From NCBI RefSeq assembly GCF_000003855.2, contig NW_003101664.1, positions 1,240,878 through 1,304,877 on the forward strand: a DNA stretch of 64,000 nucleotides. Reading direction: 5' to 3'. The first letter of the stretch is position 1. Each line of letters opens with the position of its first letter. The notes under the pieces were generated by a model. It was not told where the DNA came from and did no database searches. It saw only the letters and a program-made list of their open reading frames with translations. Position numbers and translations under genes: made by a program. This document shows positions 24,109 to 36,156 of this stretch, piece by piece. The DNA comes from Blastomyces gilchristii SLH14081 (taxonomy: Eukaryota > Ascomycota > Eurotiomycetes > Onygenales > Ajellomycetaceae).

Positions 24109-27100
24109 ATGACTGAAAGAACTAGAAACTCACATGCTTCAACCCCTGTGAACCCTACTGCAGGCACTCAGGAGCAGTCACTCAAATCATAGATAACCTC
24201 TGTAAAAGAAGTCTCAGAGAACTTATCAATCACTCACAGAACATCATTCTCTGCATCTGTGACAGAGGAATTCTCAGAACTCATGAATGAACTAATCTCA
24301 GTGAAGAACATTCTTGAGCATCTCTCACAGAACTAAGCTATTTTTCTACAAGAAATGCTTACTGCTCATAAACATTCTTGAACTGAGTTTCTAGACATGA
24401 TTTTCAGAGACATTTATAAATTGAAAAGAAACTTTCTTAAGCTGTGATCACTTAAGACCATCTATTGAATTACAATCTATAAAAGCTTTTGTGAGTTTGT
24501 ATTTAAAATTGACTCATAAGCTCAGCTGTGTGACATGAAAGATGAAGAAGCTGTCACCTATGCAATGACAGGCCTCTATTACACTGAAGTCAAGAACTGG
24601 CTGAATTATCTAGAGAATGATTATGAGAGATCTCAATGATCTGTTCTTAAGATCTATCTAGAGAATAAGTTGAGAGACTCTGTGAGCTGAACAGAGAATA
24701 TCTGAACTGTGATCATCAATATTAGAAAAAGAGATGAGAAATCTGATGAAGACTACTTACAGTGCTTTATGAAATTGTGATATGAATTGAGATCTGTGGA
24801 AACAGGGCTCTGAAACAAGACCTGAATGATAATATTTGTGAAGAAGCTGAATAAAGATATGCAGAACAAGCTCATTGAGCAAGACTCTAAGTCCTTGACT
24901 CTGAAGAAACTGATGACTCTCATTCATCACTTACAGATCACTGTGAGAGTCACAGACTTATGAAGAGTGAATTATCAATCAGCTCTGTGAGAGTCAGAAC
25001 AACAGAGAACAGATTTATCAGAAAAAGATGACAAGATACAGAGAGATTTGTATCTGACTGCTGAGCAGAGAGAGAGAGCTTCATAAGCTTCTGTGAATAG
25101 AGTGTATAATAGAGAGACTAAGAAAAAGAGACTCTGTTTCATCTGTTTTAAATCAGAACATCTCTGCACAAACTGTCTGAATAAATCAAAATAGAAATTT
25201 GAGAAGTTGTGAACAGAGTCAGCAACAGCCTTCTTAAGGGCTCTGAAGCTGACATCTGAATCTGTTACTTTCTCAATGAAAATGCTTACTTACAGAGAGA
25301 GACTGCATCATAATGCTGCTGCCTCACAAGTATGAAAAGCATTGATGAACTCAGAATCCCAGGTCACTGTGATGTCTCTAAAGCTCACAGAGTGAATGAG
25401 CTGAAAGATGAAGACTGAGAACCTGCTCTTACAACAAGCAGAATGTGAGAACTCAGACCTGAGAACTGAGAAACTTATGAGAGTCATCTTTGAATTGCAA
25501 GATCTCTCTAGAATCTGAAGAAGATTTGTAGAAACTGTGATTATTATAAACATCACAGATGACATGTACTTGAGACTTGCATGACTTCAAAGACACAATT
25601 CACACATAGCTGTCTGTGAGTCAGGTTTATACTTTCAATCAGTGTTGACAGACTTACTTACAGAGATAGAATCAGTTGATACTGCAGAGTTAGTTAGAGA
25701 AGACAAGCTTATCTATATAATGACTTTATGAGTGTCTGAGAACCTCGTGATCATGAAAACTAAGCTTCAGATATCAGAGAAATACTGAGATCTTGCAGAG
25801 ATATTCAGCTCAGCAAAGACAGCTGAGCTTCTTTCTCACTGTGAGAAGAATCTAATAATAGATTTGATAGAAGAGTAGAAACCCTTCTGAGAACTAATCT
25901 ATAAGCTCTCTCATCATGAGACAGAGGTCTTGTGAATCTATGTGAAGAAGAATCTGAAGAATGACTTTATCTGATCTTCACAGGCCTCCACAGGAGCCTC
26001 TGTGATATTTGTGAAGAAGAAGAATAAAGATCTCAGATTATGTGTAGACTACTGTGACCTGAACTTCAAGATAATAAAGAGCTGCTACTCTCTATCTCTG
26101 ATTGAGAATGTGATCAACTGTCTCACAGAAGCTGTCATATTCACACAACTGAATGTGATTAATATATATGCATGGCTGTGAATATAATCTGAGAATGAAT
26201 AAAAGACTGTCTTTAGAACTGCACTGAGATTGTTTAAATATCTAGTAGTATCTTTTGATCTGACTAATGTCTCTGTGGTATTTCAGTCTTTTATTAATAA
26301 AACACTTCATGTATATCTGAATGTCTTTGTGATAATATATCTGAATGATGTGATGATGTACTTCACAAAGAAGAAAGAACACACTGAGCATGTGTGAAGT
26401 GTGTTAAAGGCCTTAGATGAGGCAGAACTGTATATTAAGCTTATGAAGTGCAACTTCAGTATTCATTAAATTAATTTTCTAGAATATATAATCACTGTAG
26501 ATGATATTCAGATGAAATCTTCATAGATTGAGACTATTCTATCATAATCAGAGTTAACTAGTATTCACAAGATTCAGATCTTTCTGAGCTTTGTGAATTT
26601 CTATAGATGATTTATCTTTATATTTATGAGAATCTTCTTAACTCTTACAGACATGCTGAAGGGTGAAAACAAGAAGAAGTCATCTTATAAATGAAGAATG
26701 AAAAGATTATTAAGAAGAGAGAACTGTGAGAACTTTCTTATTTCAGATACTTATGAGATCTTTGTAAGATTGAAATAGATATTTATGAATACAGTGATGC
26801 TGTTTCACTTTAATCTCTTACTCTTAACCAGATTGAAGACAGATATCTTCTTCTTTATGATTTCAGAAATAGTCTCATAACTACAGTTAAATAAGAACTG
26901 GGTTTCAGTGGTCTTTTTCTCACAGAAGATGCAACTCACAGAGATCAACTATAACATTCATGATCAGAAGCTTCTTATAATAGTGAAATTCTTTCATCAC
27001 TGATATCACTACTTCAAGAGTCTTATAACAGTGATTACTGTTAAAACTGATCATGACAGCTTGTAATAGTTTACTTTAATCAAGGAACTCTTGTGACAGC

Positions 27101-29000
27101 AGGTTTACTGGGCTCAGAGACTGAGTGAGTTCTGATTCAAGATAGAATATATTAAGAGAACTAAGAACTCAGCAGATGAACTCTCTCACAGACCAGACTA
27201 TGTTAAAGAGGCCAGAGTAACAGATATAGAGAGACTAGAGAAGGCAGAAAAGCTTTGCAGAATGCTTGAACTGAGTGTTATAAAGAGATTGACTGAAGAG
27301 TCTTTCAATCCCCTGTGAGAGAAGAGGAAGAAGAGAGAAAAGAAGCCTGTATAACTACTCTCTATAACACTGAGAGTTAATACTCTGAAAATCTCTGTAA
27401 GGATTCTTGAAGAGAGTATCTATAATCTGAAGAGTTTGTGAGCTTTGAGAAGTGCTGTAGAAGACCTGATATAAGAAGAAACAGAGTATAAGTCTTTATA
27501 AGATCTTCTATTCAGATTGTCTGAACTGCAACTGAAGAATGAATATGCTCAGTATATTTAAAAACTGCTCACAGCAGGGATCAACTCTGCAGAAATAAAG
27601 AATTGAAGAGACTTAAATAATCTCTTGCAAAGAGAGGACTGGATTTATGTGTCTGTGAATAAGTTTCTATGTATAGAACTTATCAAAAGATATCATGACT
27701 CTTCTCTAGTGAGTCATTTTACAGATACTAGAACTCATGAGTTGCTTGTAAGAAAATACTTCTGACTGAAGATGTGAGAACTTGTGAAGAAGATAGTAGA
27801 TTCTTATGCTATTTATCAGAGTTTATGAGTAGTGCAGTTCAGATTATATAAAGAACTTACTTCTCTACTCATTCTGTGAAAACCTTGAGAACAGCTAGAA
27901 ATGAATGCTCTTGTGAGTCTCTCTGAAAGCAAGAACATATATGATGCCTGCTTTGACAGTGTGCTGGTGATAGTGAATTACTTCATCAAGATAACACACT
28001 TTATACTCACTCATAAGAACTTGAAGTCAAAGAATTTGACTCACATCTTTGTCTGCAATGTGATCTGATTGTATGAGTTATCTGTGAATATTATCTCAGA
28101 TAGAGAATCAATCTTTGCAGAAGAGTTCTGATCTGATCTGATAACTATACTGAAGATCTCATGAGATCTAAGTATGACTTTTCATCAACAGACAGATGAA
28201 CAGACAGAACATCTGATAAGTATATTGAAACAGTATCTGCAGTGCTTTGTCAATTACAATCAGAATGACTGAATGCATTGATTATCACTTGTAGAGTTTA
28301 TATACAACAACTCAAAGCATGTCAGCACAGATAAAACTCTCTTTAAGATGCTCACTGAGACTCATTTATGAATGATCTTGATGAACCTGCAAGAGTACAC
28401 TATAGAGTGTGATGATGCCTGTGAATGAGCTGAGAGAATTCAGAAGATCTGGGAGAAAGTCTGTGAATTCTTAAGAAAGACTCAAGAGTATCAGAAGAGA
28501 TACTATGACTTCAAGCACATTATAAAGAGTTTTAAGAAAGATAATAGAGTCTGACTAAGTCTAGAAAATATCATCACACAGAGATCTAGTAAGAAGCTGA
28601 ATCTCTTATGAACAGAGTCTTGTAAGATTATGAAGAAAGTTAGCTTGTAGTTCTACAGGTTGAAACTGTCATCTGAGTTACAGATGTATAATGTTTTTCA
28701 TATCTCTTTATTTCATGAATATAAGAAATTCTCAGAAGAGAATTCTGTGACTCATCACTCTATCTGTGAAGTACTAGAGAGTGAAAGAGAATATCAGATT
28801 AAAGAGATTATTGACTCAGAGAAGTGAGATTGTGAGCTCTAATTCAAGATTCAGTGATAAGAATATTCTGATAAGATGAATAAGTTCACTTGAGAATCAT
28901 CTAAGCAGATAAGACATCTGCAGAAGCTGAGACATGACTTTTATACTGTGAATTCTGATAAGTCAGAATAATGCAGTCTTTGCTAAGAACCTGGTTATGA
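24109..29000 (+). pseudogene. Gypsy-A gag-pol polyprotein, single frame
   Basis: From the ATG at 24109, 33 bp after the LTR, one frame (interrupted by TGA, some TAG/TAA) covers gag with a CCHC knuckle CFICFKSEHLCTNC (about 25138-25180), a protease/linker region, reverse transcriptase (about 25970-26390; ASVIFVKKKNKDLRLCVDY, then YLNDVMMY at the YxDD site with Asp to Asn), RNase H (about 26790-27060; VVFFSQKM, INYNIHDQKLLIIVK), integrase (about 27600-28330; MNALVSLSES, SVNIISDRES, DEQTEHLISILKQYL) and a chromodomain-like end (about 28780-28940). Gag and pol in one frame with no shift is visible because 24109, 26041 and 27901 are in phase. Confidence 0.9.
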
Positions 29001-30791
29001 TAAAGATATTAACACTGTTATTTATGAATTCTAGTCTATAAGATGATGAGTTTCTACTGAGATGAACAGTCTGCAGTGTATGTAAGAGAAGAAGAAATCA
29101 TGTTCTTATTAAAGTTAAAAAACAGAAAATAAACAGGGCTGTGAACATAATTTAGAGATTAATAAAGAAAAAACAAAGAAAACTCACACTCACACTCTCA
29201 ACTCTCTCACAACTATCAATTTTCTTTTTCAAAGAAGCAGAGAGCATCATATCTGTAGTACAGACAATTATTGCATTTGATATGAAGACTGTTAGAAATG
29301 CACAGACTTCAGAAGAGCTGAATATCAGAGTATACACAGTTGCAGCAGAGTCTTGAAGACTGATCATCTATGTATGTGATTAGATATCTCTTACAAAGCT
29401 GTGTCTGCTCTCTCAGTTGTGCTGAAGTATTCAGCCTGAAAACAATGAGAATGTGAAGAGAGAGCTTATCTACTCAGGTCAACTTCTGTTACAAATTCAT
29501 GACATTTATATTATCTTGATTACTCAGATTTTACAGGTACTCAGAGACTCATCTCTCATTGATAATGAGATTGCAGAAATGTGCTGCAGTGTGAGAATCA
29601 TTGATAGAGAACCTAGACATATTCACATATGCCTGGTCAGAGATTGTATAAGCAGAGAGAGAGTGATTGTAGGCCTGTGAGACTGCAGAAGACACTGGTA
29701 ACACCAGAAGCTTTATAAGAACTGTTAGCTAGAATCTGTAAGGAATTACTTATGAGAAGACTTACAGCAAAGAAGAGAACTATACTGCTTGAAGTCAGGA
29801 ACTGATCTGAGAGAGGCAGAGAGTTGGTCACTGATCTGAAGATCAGGTGTGGTGATGAGACTGAGGGAGATGAAGATGCAGTTGTGAGCAGCAGCATCTC
29901 TGCTTCATCAGCTGATAAAAAGTGATCAGAGAAGTTATAGAGATGTTCATGAGAAGCTTAGTAATGACTGAATATTATTTACAAAGAGATTGAAATTGAA
30001 AAAATTTTTTATTCTTGAGAAGTTCTTGAATCAATATACAGACATTGTCAGAAATACTCTCTCTCTGTCATCTGAGTGAAAACACTTCACAGATGAATGA
30101 GAATACTCACAGTTTGTGAGAATGAAAGCTGTTACAGAAAAAGGAAAAAGAAGATGAAGTTCTACAGACAGATCTGGGATATTTATACTACTCTAGAGAG
30201 GTTTGCTTACACTGTGAATGATTCTGTGAAACAGTCAGATTACTTCAGTAAACAAGAGTGATTGTGAATTACAGGCCTGAATCTTTCTATGTGACTATAA
30301 AGAGTGATTACAGACTGTGAATATCTTGATTCTACAATTCTACAGAGTTAATGAAAGAATGAAAAATTCCTCACAATTCTATAGTATTAAAAAACAATAA
30401 TTTGTGAGAATAAGTGAAAGATTAACTTACAAATGTTTCTCTTTAATGAGAGTGATCTCACAGAGAGTGATTCACCTGTGAGATGAATCTGTGTGATGAT
30501 TACATAAGAATCTTATGAAAATGATTGAGAGTCAACTGAAACTCTTCTGTATGAAAGATGTGAGATGAATCTGTGTGATAGTCAGAGAAGAATCTGTAGA
30601 TTATAAAAAACCTTGTGAAACAAGGAACTGAGTAACAGACTCTTTTCTCTTTATAATAATAAGGAATTTTTCCTCACTGAGGTTTTTTATAGATGTAAAG
30701 GGTTTTTAGTGAGTATCACTGCAGTGCTGAGCTGACTATGAAGTCACTCAGTGAAAGGCTTCACAGATGAAGCCTTAGAGAGAGAGAGGTA
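29001..30791 (+). other. Gypsy-A post-pol region with candidate extra reading frames
   Basis: A 1.8-kb region absent from minimal gypsy elements but conserved in all three gypsy-A copies. Reading the sense strand and allowing TGA for Trp, one frame is open from about 29200 to 29900 (including 29453-29680 without a stop), and another frame from about 29990 to 30240 gives a charged segment with KRKKKMKFYRQIWDIYTTLE. No known domain (envelope, protease, chromodomain) is recognised, and a frameshift or intron between the two is possible. The antisense strand also has 70-86 codon open stretches, so coding strand is not proven. Confidence 0.5.
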
Positions 30792-31049
30792 TGTAAGAAA
30801 TCCTGCTTCTTATGAATTCTTTATCTCTATTCCTATCTCTTGTGTAATCAATAGGGCTAGCGGCCCTTGGCTACACATAACTATATAGACTGGAGTTTGT
30901 GAATACTATTTATAGCTCAGCTTGAATGCTATTATACATTTGACTTCTACATTTTATCTTCCTACTGTGAATACTTCTAGTAGTTAACAGTACATATCAT
31001 GCCAAGCTGCAAACACCCGAATAATCGCCTGTAAGCACTTATTCTTACA
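30792..31049 (+). repeat. 3' LTR of gypsy-A copy 2
   Basis: Begins TGTAAGAAATCCTGCTTC and ends ATTCTTACA. Its outer (right) end keeps CATGCCAAGCTGCAAACACC and ATAATCGCC, whereas the same positions of the 5' LTR (inner end) read CATATCAAGCTGTAAACACC and ATAATTGCC. Confidence 0.94.
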
Positions 31050-31054
31050 GTTTT

Positions 31055-32150
31055 ATAAGATAATAAAGACAGTCTCAATCACTTATACATCAATGCTGCA
31101 GTCAGCCTGATGAATGTATAATAGTTTATTTACTTATCTTGAGAAGCAGTTGAATCACTTAAACAGAAATTCAGTCTGAGATAAAGCTATAGTGCAGGCT
31201 ATTATTACTGTAAGAGATAAACTAGCATATTACTACAGTAAAACTGAACAATCTTTTACAGAGTACTATACTATAGCAGCTCTACTAGATCTCTTCTGTT
31301 AAGTTAATATCTACACTTCTCAAGATTGAACAGAGAAGAAATGAGACTTGTATATTAAATTAGTCTGAGACTACTACAATGTCAACTATCAGAGATTTGA
31401 ATGAGCAGATGTTTGAAATGTAAAGACAGTGAAATACAATTCTTTAGTAAGTAATGATCTTTGATAACACTTTATATCTCATAGAACTATAATACTAACT
31501 TTGAAACAGAACTTGCATACATTGATTATAACTGAAAATCAGGCAACACTACATACTTGTAAAACTGAATTTGATCACTATCTTTAAGATAATCTGACAA
31601 ATTTACATATCAAATCAATTCTAGAGTTATAAAAAATTATTAAGAGTACATATTTAACTGTTGCACTGATGATATATAATATTCTGATAATTTCATTGAT
31701 AGAGGTGAGAATGAAGTAAAAGTTCAACTCAAGTTGAGATATTTATCACTATTATCAGAGACAATTACAAGAAGAAATAATCAAGAAACTCATGATTATA
31801 AAATATAGAATTATTAGACAGTTTAATACCTCTGATCATAGTATATCAGAGAAGTGTAGTTTTCATAAGAAAGTGAAGAATAAACTTACACAAGAATATA
31901 TTTAGTTGTTTCATGAGTGTTATCAATAATTATTACCAAATTCTGATTATATAAGTAATCACTGAATGAACTGAATGAGACTGATTTTAATCTTCAGTCT
32001 CAGTCTCATTCTGATTTTGAAAGAATGATCATCTTTCACAGTTTATTCTGAGAAATTACTCTCATTTCACTGTTCTTGAATTAAATCTGATCATTTTTCA
32101 CATCATTTCTCTCAGAAATGATTCATTTTCAGATTTTTTTAAGGCTTAAT
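31055..32150 (+). pseudogene. hAT transposase, C-terminal part
   Basis: The frame resumes right after the GTTTT duplication and reads KLAYYYSKTEQSFTEYYTIAALLDL..., the usual KLxxYY...IYxxAxxLDP region upstream of the hAT dimerisation domain, ending around 31440 at a probable intron (GTAAGTAATGATC... with a CTAAC branch-like site near 31492 and ending at an AG near 31505). Further coding after the intron is too degraded to define. The last few hundred bases are subterminal sequence shared with the small hAT. Confidence 0.75.
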
Positions 32151-32154
32151 TCTG

Positions 32155-32234
32155 GTGGGACTCACGCCAAGAAATGTATGAGACCAGATCAAATGAGACC
32201 AAATGTGAAATTCATAGTCCCGCCGGTCAGTCTA
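32155..32234 (+). repeat. hAT right terminal region
   Basis: TGGGACTCACGCCAAGAAATG... to CCCGCCGGTCAGTCTA is shared with 43367-43413 plus 51187-51217 (the small hAT). The outermost bases inverted read TAGACTGACCGGCGGGAC. It is nearly free of RIP changes, unlike the interior. Confidence 0.85.
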
Positions 32235-32242
32235 GAGTAGAT

Positions 32243-32345
32243 AGAGTGATGCAATTGATAGGTGCTACTACATATTCATGAATTTTTGATAAGGTGCATG
32301 TGATGTCACGTGAGGTCACGTTACAGAGCATTTTACTCGGAAAAG
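32243..32345. other. Unmutated sequence right of hAT copy 1
   Basis: Continuation of 19044-19166 after the 8-bp TSD. It holds TGATGTCACGTGAGGTCACG (two CACG-containing boxes) but no ORF. Gypsy-B pol sequence begins at about 32346. Confidence 0.55.
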
Positions 32346-35300
32346 TTGGTTTTTCTATAATATATAGAGAGATGTTCTGATGAAATAGAGAAAAGATTAG
32401 CTTCTGTTCAAATCTATAAACAGAAGCTAGAAGAGATCAGACAATAATAATTTAAAGAGAAAATGATAATAAATGTAATTCTTGTATCTACTGTGATTGA
32501 TAATATGTATAATATGAAAGCTATGATAGACAGAAGTCTATACTACTATACAATGATAAAATCTTCAGTTATAAAATATTATAATCTTTAGCATATTCTC
32601 TTATCAAAACCCTGACTTCTCACAGAATTTGATAATTCAAAAGACATTTGTACTCATTACATGATGAAGTTGATCATAGATGTGAGAGAACATTAATATG
32701 AAGATATCTACATATATAAAGTTGATAATCTTGATTATAATCTTATATTAGAACTTGTCTGACTATCTGAATAAGACATCTTATTAAATACTTAAAACAG
32801 AAGCTTGATATTCTCTAACAATGATAGAATCTATGAAGATGATATTTATAAGATCATGAATCTGACACAGATCTCTGCTAACATATATAAAATGCTTTGA
32901 AAAAGAAGTCACTGATAGCAGAATTATATAACAATCTATTTCATCAGTCTGACTGATATTAAAAAGACTCTAGAAAAGTTATCTTATATTACAATAACAG
33001 ATTCTCATACAAAACTCTCTTAATAATATCATGAATATCTAGATGTCTTCTGATAAGATAATATTATAAACATATCACTCTTATGAGATTCTGAAGTGAA
33101 TCACAGTATCAAGTTAGAGAAAAAGAATAATAAGAACTCTGAACTGTCATGAGACTCTCTTTATAACATGTTTCAAGATAAACTTCTTCTTCTTTGAAAG
33201 ACACTCAATGATCTATTAAATAAAGAATTCATACATGTTAGCAACTCTTTCACTGCAGCCTCTATTCTCTTTGCAAAGAAATCAGATGAAGAACTTCAGT
33301 TCTGTATAGATTATCAAGAATTGAATAGATTAATAAAGAAAGACTGTTATTCTTTATCTCTTATCAATAAAACTCTAGCTCACATTGAATAAGCTTAATA
33401 GTTTACAAAGTTAGATGTCATCATCACATTTCATAAGATTCATATTACTGAAGAAGATAAGTGACTTACAGTATGTCAAATATGATATAATCTCTTTGAA
33501 TGAGTAGTCACACTCTTTGAACTGATCAATGTCTTCAGTATATTTCAGAAGTATATCAACTGAGCACTTCAAGACTTTCTTGATAAATTTGTATCTACTT
33601 ATCTAGATAACATTCTCATCTTCACTGATGAATTCAGAAAGAAATATCAAGAGTATGTGTAAAAAGTATTACAATAACTATAAGAAGCAGAACTATCAAT
33701 TGATATTAATAAGTGTGATTTCAAAGTCAAGAGTACTAAATACTTAGATTTCATCATAGAAGCTGATAAGAGAATCTGAATGAATTCTGAGAAGATCTCT
33801 ACTATTCTTGAATGAGAGACTCTGTGCACTGTGAAAGATGTACAAAGCTTTATTGAATTTACTAACTTCTATCAGTGATTTATACAACACTTCTCAGATA
33901 TTATAAGATCACTTACAGAACTCACTAAGAAAGACTCAGTATTTCAATGATCAGCAGATACTGAAGCTGTATTTATAAAGATGAAGAAGATCTTCATTAA
34001 TATCTCTCTGTTAATAATATTTGATTCTGATTATAAAACAGTTATTGAAGCTGATTTCTCTGACTATATAATAGAAGAAGTGATATTCTATAATTATATA
34101 CTTTCATATCTAAGAAACTGAGTTCTGCTGAATGCAATTATGAGATCTATAATAAGAAACTTCTTATAATTATATACTGTTTAGAAGAATGATACTCTGA
34201 ACTCTGAAATATCTCTGAATTTAAGATAGTCACAGATTATAAGAATCTCAAATACTTTATAACTATCTGTAAACTCACTGAATAACAGATATAATGATCT
34301 GAGTTCTTAAGCTGTTTTCATTTTATAATACACTATCATTCTGACAGTCAGAACTCAGTGACAGATGCTCTCTTACAATGAGAGTAAGATATATTATCTA
34401 ATGTAATAGATACTCACTGAATGAACTAAGAGCACTGACTCTTGAATCTGAAGATATTAGTTGATCAAGATGAAACAGCTTACAGCACTATACATGCTTC
34501 TTCAATTAGAACTGTTACTGATATCTTAACTTCTCTCAAATCTATATTAGATAAGCTATGATATACAGCAGCTTAAACTGATGAACTTCTTCAAGCACTC
34601 ACTGAAGCAGTATAATAAGAAGCACTCTAATTTCTTTCAGAATTACATGTAAGAATTGACATCTCAGAATATTCAATTGATGATAATAGCACTCTATAAT
34701 TTCATAAATAACACTGAGTCTCTCACTCTGAACTCTTACATACTCAGATAATGCAAGAGATACATAATTCATATATAACTGATTATTCAGATTATAAATA
34801 ACTGTATAGAATAATCTTCTGAGAGTTCTATTAATCTGAGATATTAAACAGTATCAGACACTTTGTCTGAAACTGCAATCACTGTTCTTCTATTATCTTA
34901 TAAAAGAACTATAGAAAAGATCTACTGAAATCACTCAATATTTCTGATAGAATCTGATGAGATGTAGTAATTAACTTCACTATTAATCTATCTAAGAGCA
35001 AGAGTTGTAGAAACATTCTAATCATCATTGATTAACTAAGTAAAGATATAATATTGAAATCTTGTAATAAGATAAATACTGAACAAGTTACTGAAGTCTT
35101 TTTACAGAGTTCATTCTATCAGATGCATGAATTGCTGAGATTAATAGTATTGAATCAGAGTCATCAATTCATAAGCACTCTCTGAACAAGAATCTGTCAA
35201 GTTCTCAAGATTATATATCATCTGTTAACTATCTATCACTCTGAGACTAATAATGCATCAGAACAGATAATTCAAACTGTAAAAAACTATCTTTATAAGT

Positions 35301-35725
35301 TCTGCAATCACTTATAAGATGATTGACATAACCTGCTTCTACACATAGAGATCACTATCAATGAACAAGATGCTATTTCAATAGATGTAAGCTCATTCTT
35401 TCTTATACACAGTTATTATATGAAGATGTTAAATCTTCTAGAGATTACATAGTTCACACTGAACCTCTGCAGTCTGATTCAGATCACTGATAATATAGTA
35501 ATAAAACTCTGAGATACATGTGATTAAGTAGAAGTCTTCATAGTAAGTGCTAAACAGAATCAAGAAGATCAAATCAATATTCATTAAAATCTTATTAAAC
35601 AATATAAGATAGAAGATCTAATATGATTGAATCTTAAGAATATATGAACTATATATTCATCTCATATACTAGATTATCATCATATCAGATATAAAGTGAT
35701 AGAAGTTCTAGATAGTTATAACTAC
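32346..35725 (+). pseudogene. Gypsy-B pol (protease, RT, RNase H, integrase), copy 2
   Basis: Domains in order: aspartic-protease-like region (about 32490-32770, with the pattern AMIDRSLYYY ... DYNLILEL, DS/TG site lost), reverse transcriptase (about 33180-33640; SILFAKKSDEELQFCIDYQELN, FTKLDV, YLDNILIF at the YxDD site), RNase H (about 33950-34260; IEADFSDY), integrase zinc region (about 34720-34880; NCNHC) and core (about 34960-35150; VVINFTINLSKS, NILIIID). Many TGA stops. It continues after the small hAT at 51226 with the chromodomain. The family is distinct from gypsy-A and gypsy-C by its motifs. Confidence 0.87.
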
Positions 35726-35866
35726 TAGACTGATTATGTGACTGTGTCTGAAACCAGAATCAGATTTTTTAATAGTCTCATTATCAATTTGTCTGATCTC
35801 ATTACATGATTTTAACATTAGATAGTAGTTTCATACTGTCTTAGTGAGACTTACTGTCTACTCTTA

Positions 35867-36124
35867 TGTAAGAAATCCCGCTTCTTGCGGATTCTTTACC
35901 TCTATTCCTATCTCTCGCGTAACTAATAGGGCTAGCGGCCCTTGGCTACACATAACTATATAGACTGGAGTTCGCGAATACTATTCATAGCTCAGCTTGA
36001 ATGTTATTATACATTTAATCTCTACATTTTATCTTTCTACTGTGAATACTTCTAGTAGTTAACAGTACATATCATATCAAGCTGCAAATATCTGAATAAT
36101 TGTCTGTGAGCATTTATTCTTACA
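35867..36124 (+). repeat. 5' LTR of gypsy-A copy 3
   Basis: 258 bp, TGTAAG...CTTACA. The outer part is unmutated relative to copies 1-2; the inner part reads CATATCAAGC and ATAATTGTCTGTGAG. Confidence 0.93.
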
Positions 36125-36156
36125 TTTCAAGCTCAGTCAGTCAGCAACTGCTCATT

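Larger units (their letters stand above)
23819..31049 (+). mobile_element. Gypsy-A copy 2, full length (7231 bp)
   Basis: Two 258-bp LTRs (23819-24076 and 30792-31049), TG...CA ends, and a 5-bp TSD GTTTT (23814-23818 and 31050-31054). This is the best reference copy of the family: one gag-pol frame followed by a 1.8-kb post-pol region, and a purine-rich run (AGAGAGAGAGAGG) just before the 3' LTR as polypurine tract. It sits in the hAT transposase gene in the same orientation. Confidence 0.94.
19167..32234 (+). mobile_element. hAT DNA transposon, copy 1 (about 5.8 kb without nested gypsy-A)
   Basis: Bounded by the perfect 8-bp duplication GAGTAGAT (19159-19166 and 32235-32242), the size typical of hAT insertion. 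The left end (TGAACTGACCGTGTGACC) and the inverted right end (TAGACTGACCGGCGGGAC) share a short terminal inverted repeat. The internal region codes for a hAT transposase in several exons and is interrupted by gypsy-A copy 2. The first 1.8 kb is non-coding, with an A-rich tract and a trinucleotide microsatellite. RIP damage is moderate, and the extreme right end (32155-32234) is nearly unmutated. Confidence 0.88.

Noticed and set aside
29152..29367. Antisense ORFs in gypsy-A post-pol regions (also 41177-41398 and 29637-29897) as an antisense gene
   Set aside because: Open antisense stretches are expected because TGA on the sense strand reads TCA (Ser) on the other. No motif, start context or splice support was found.
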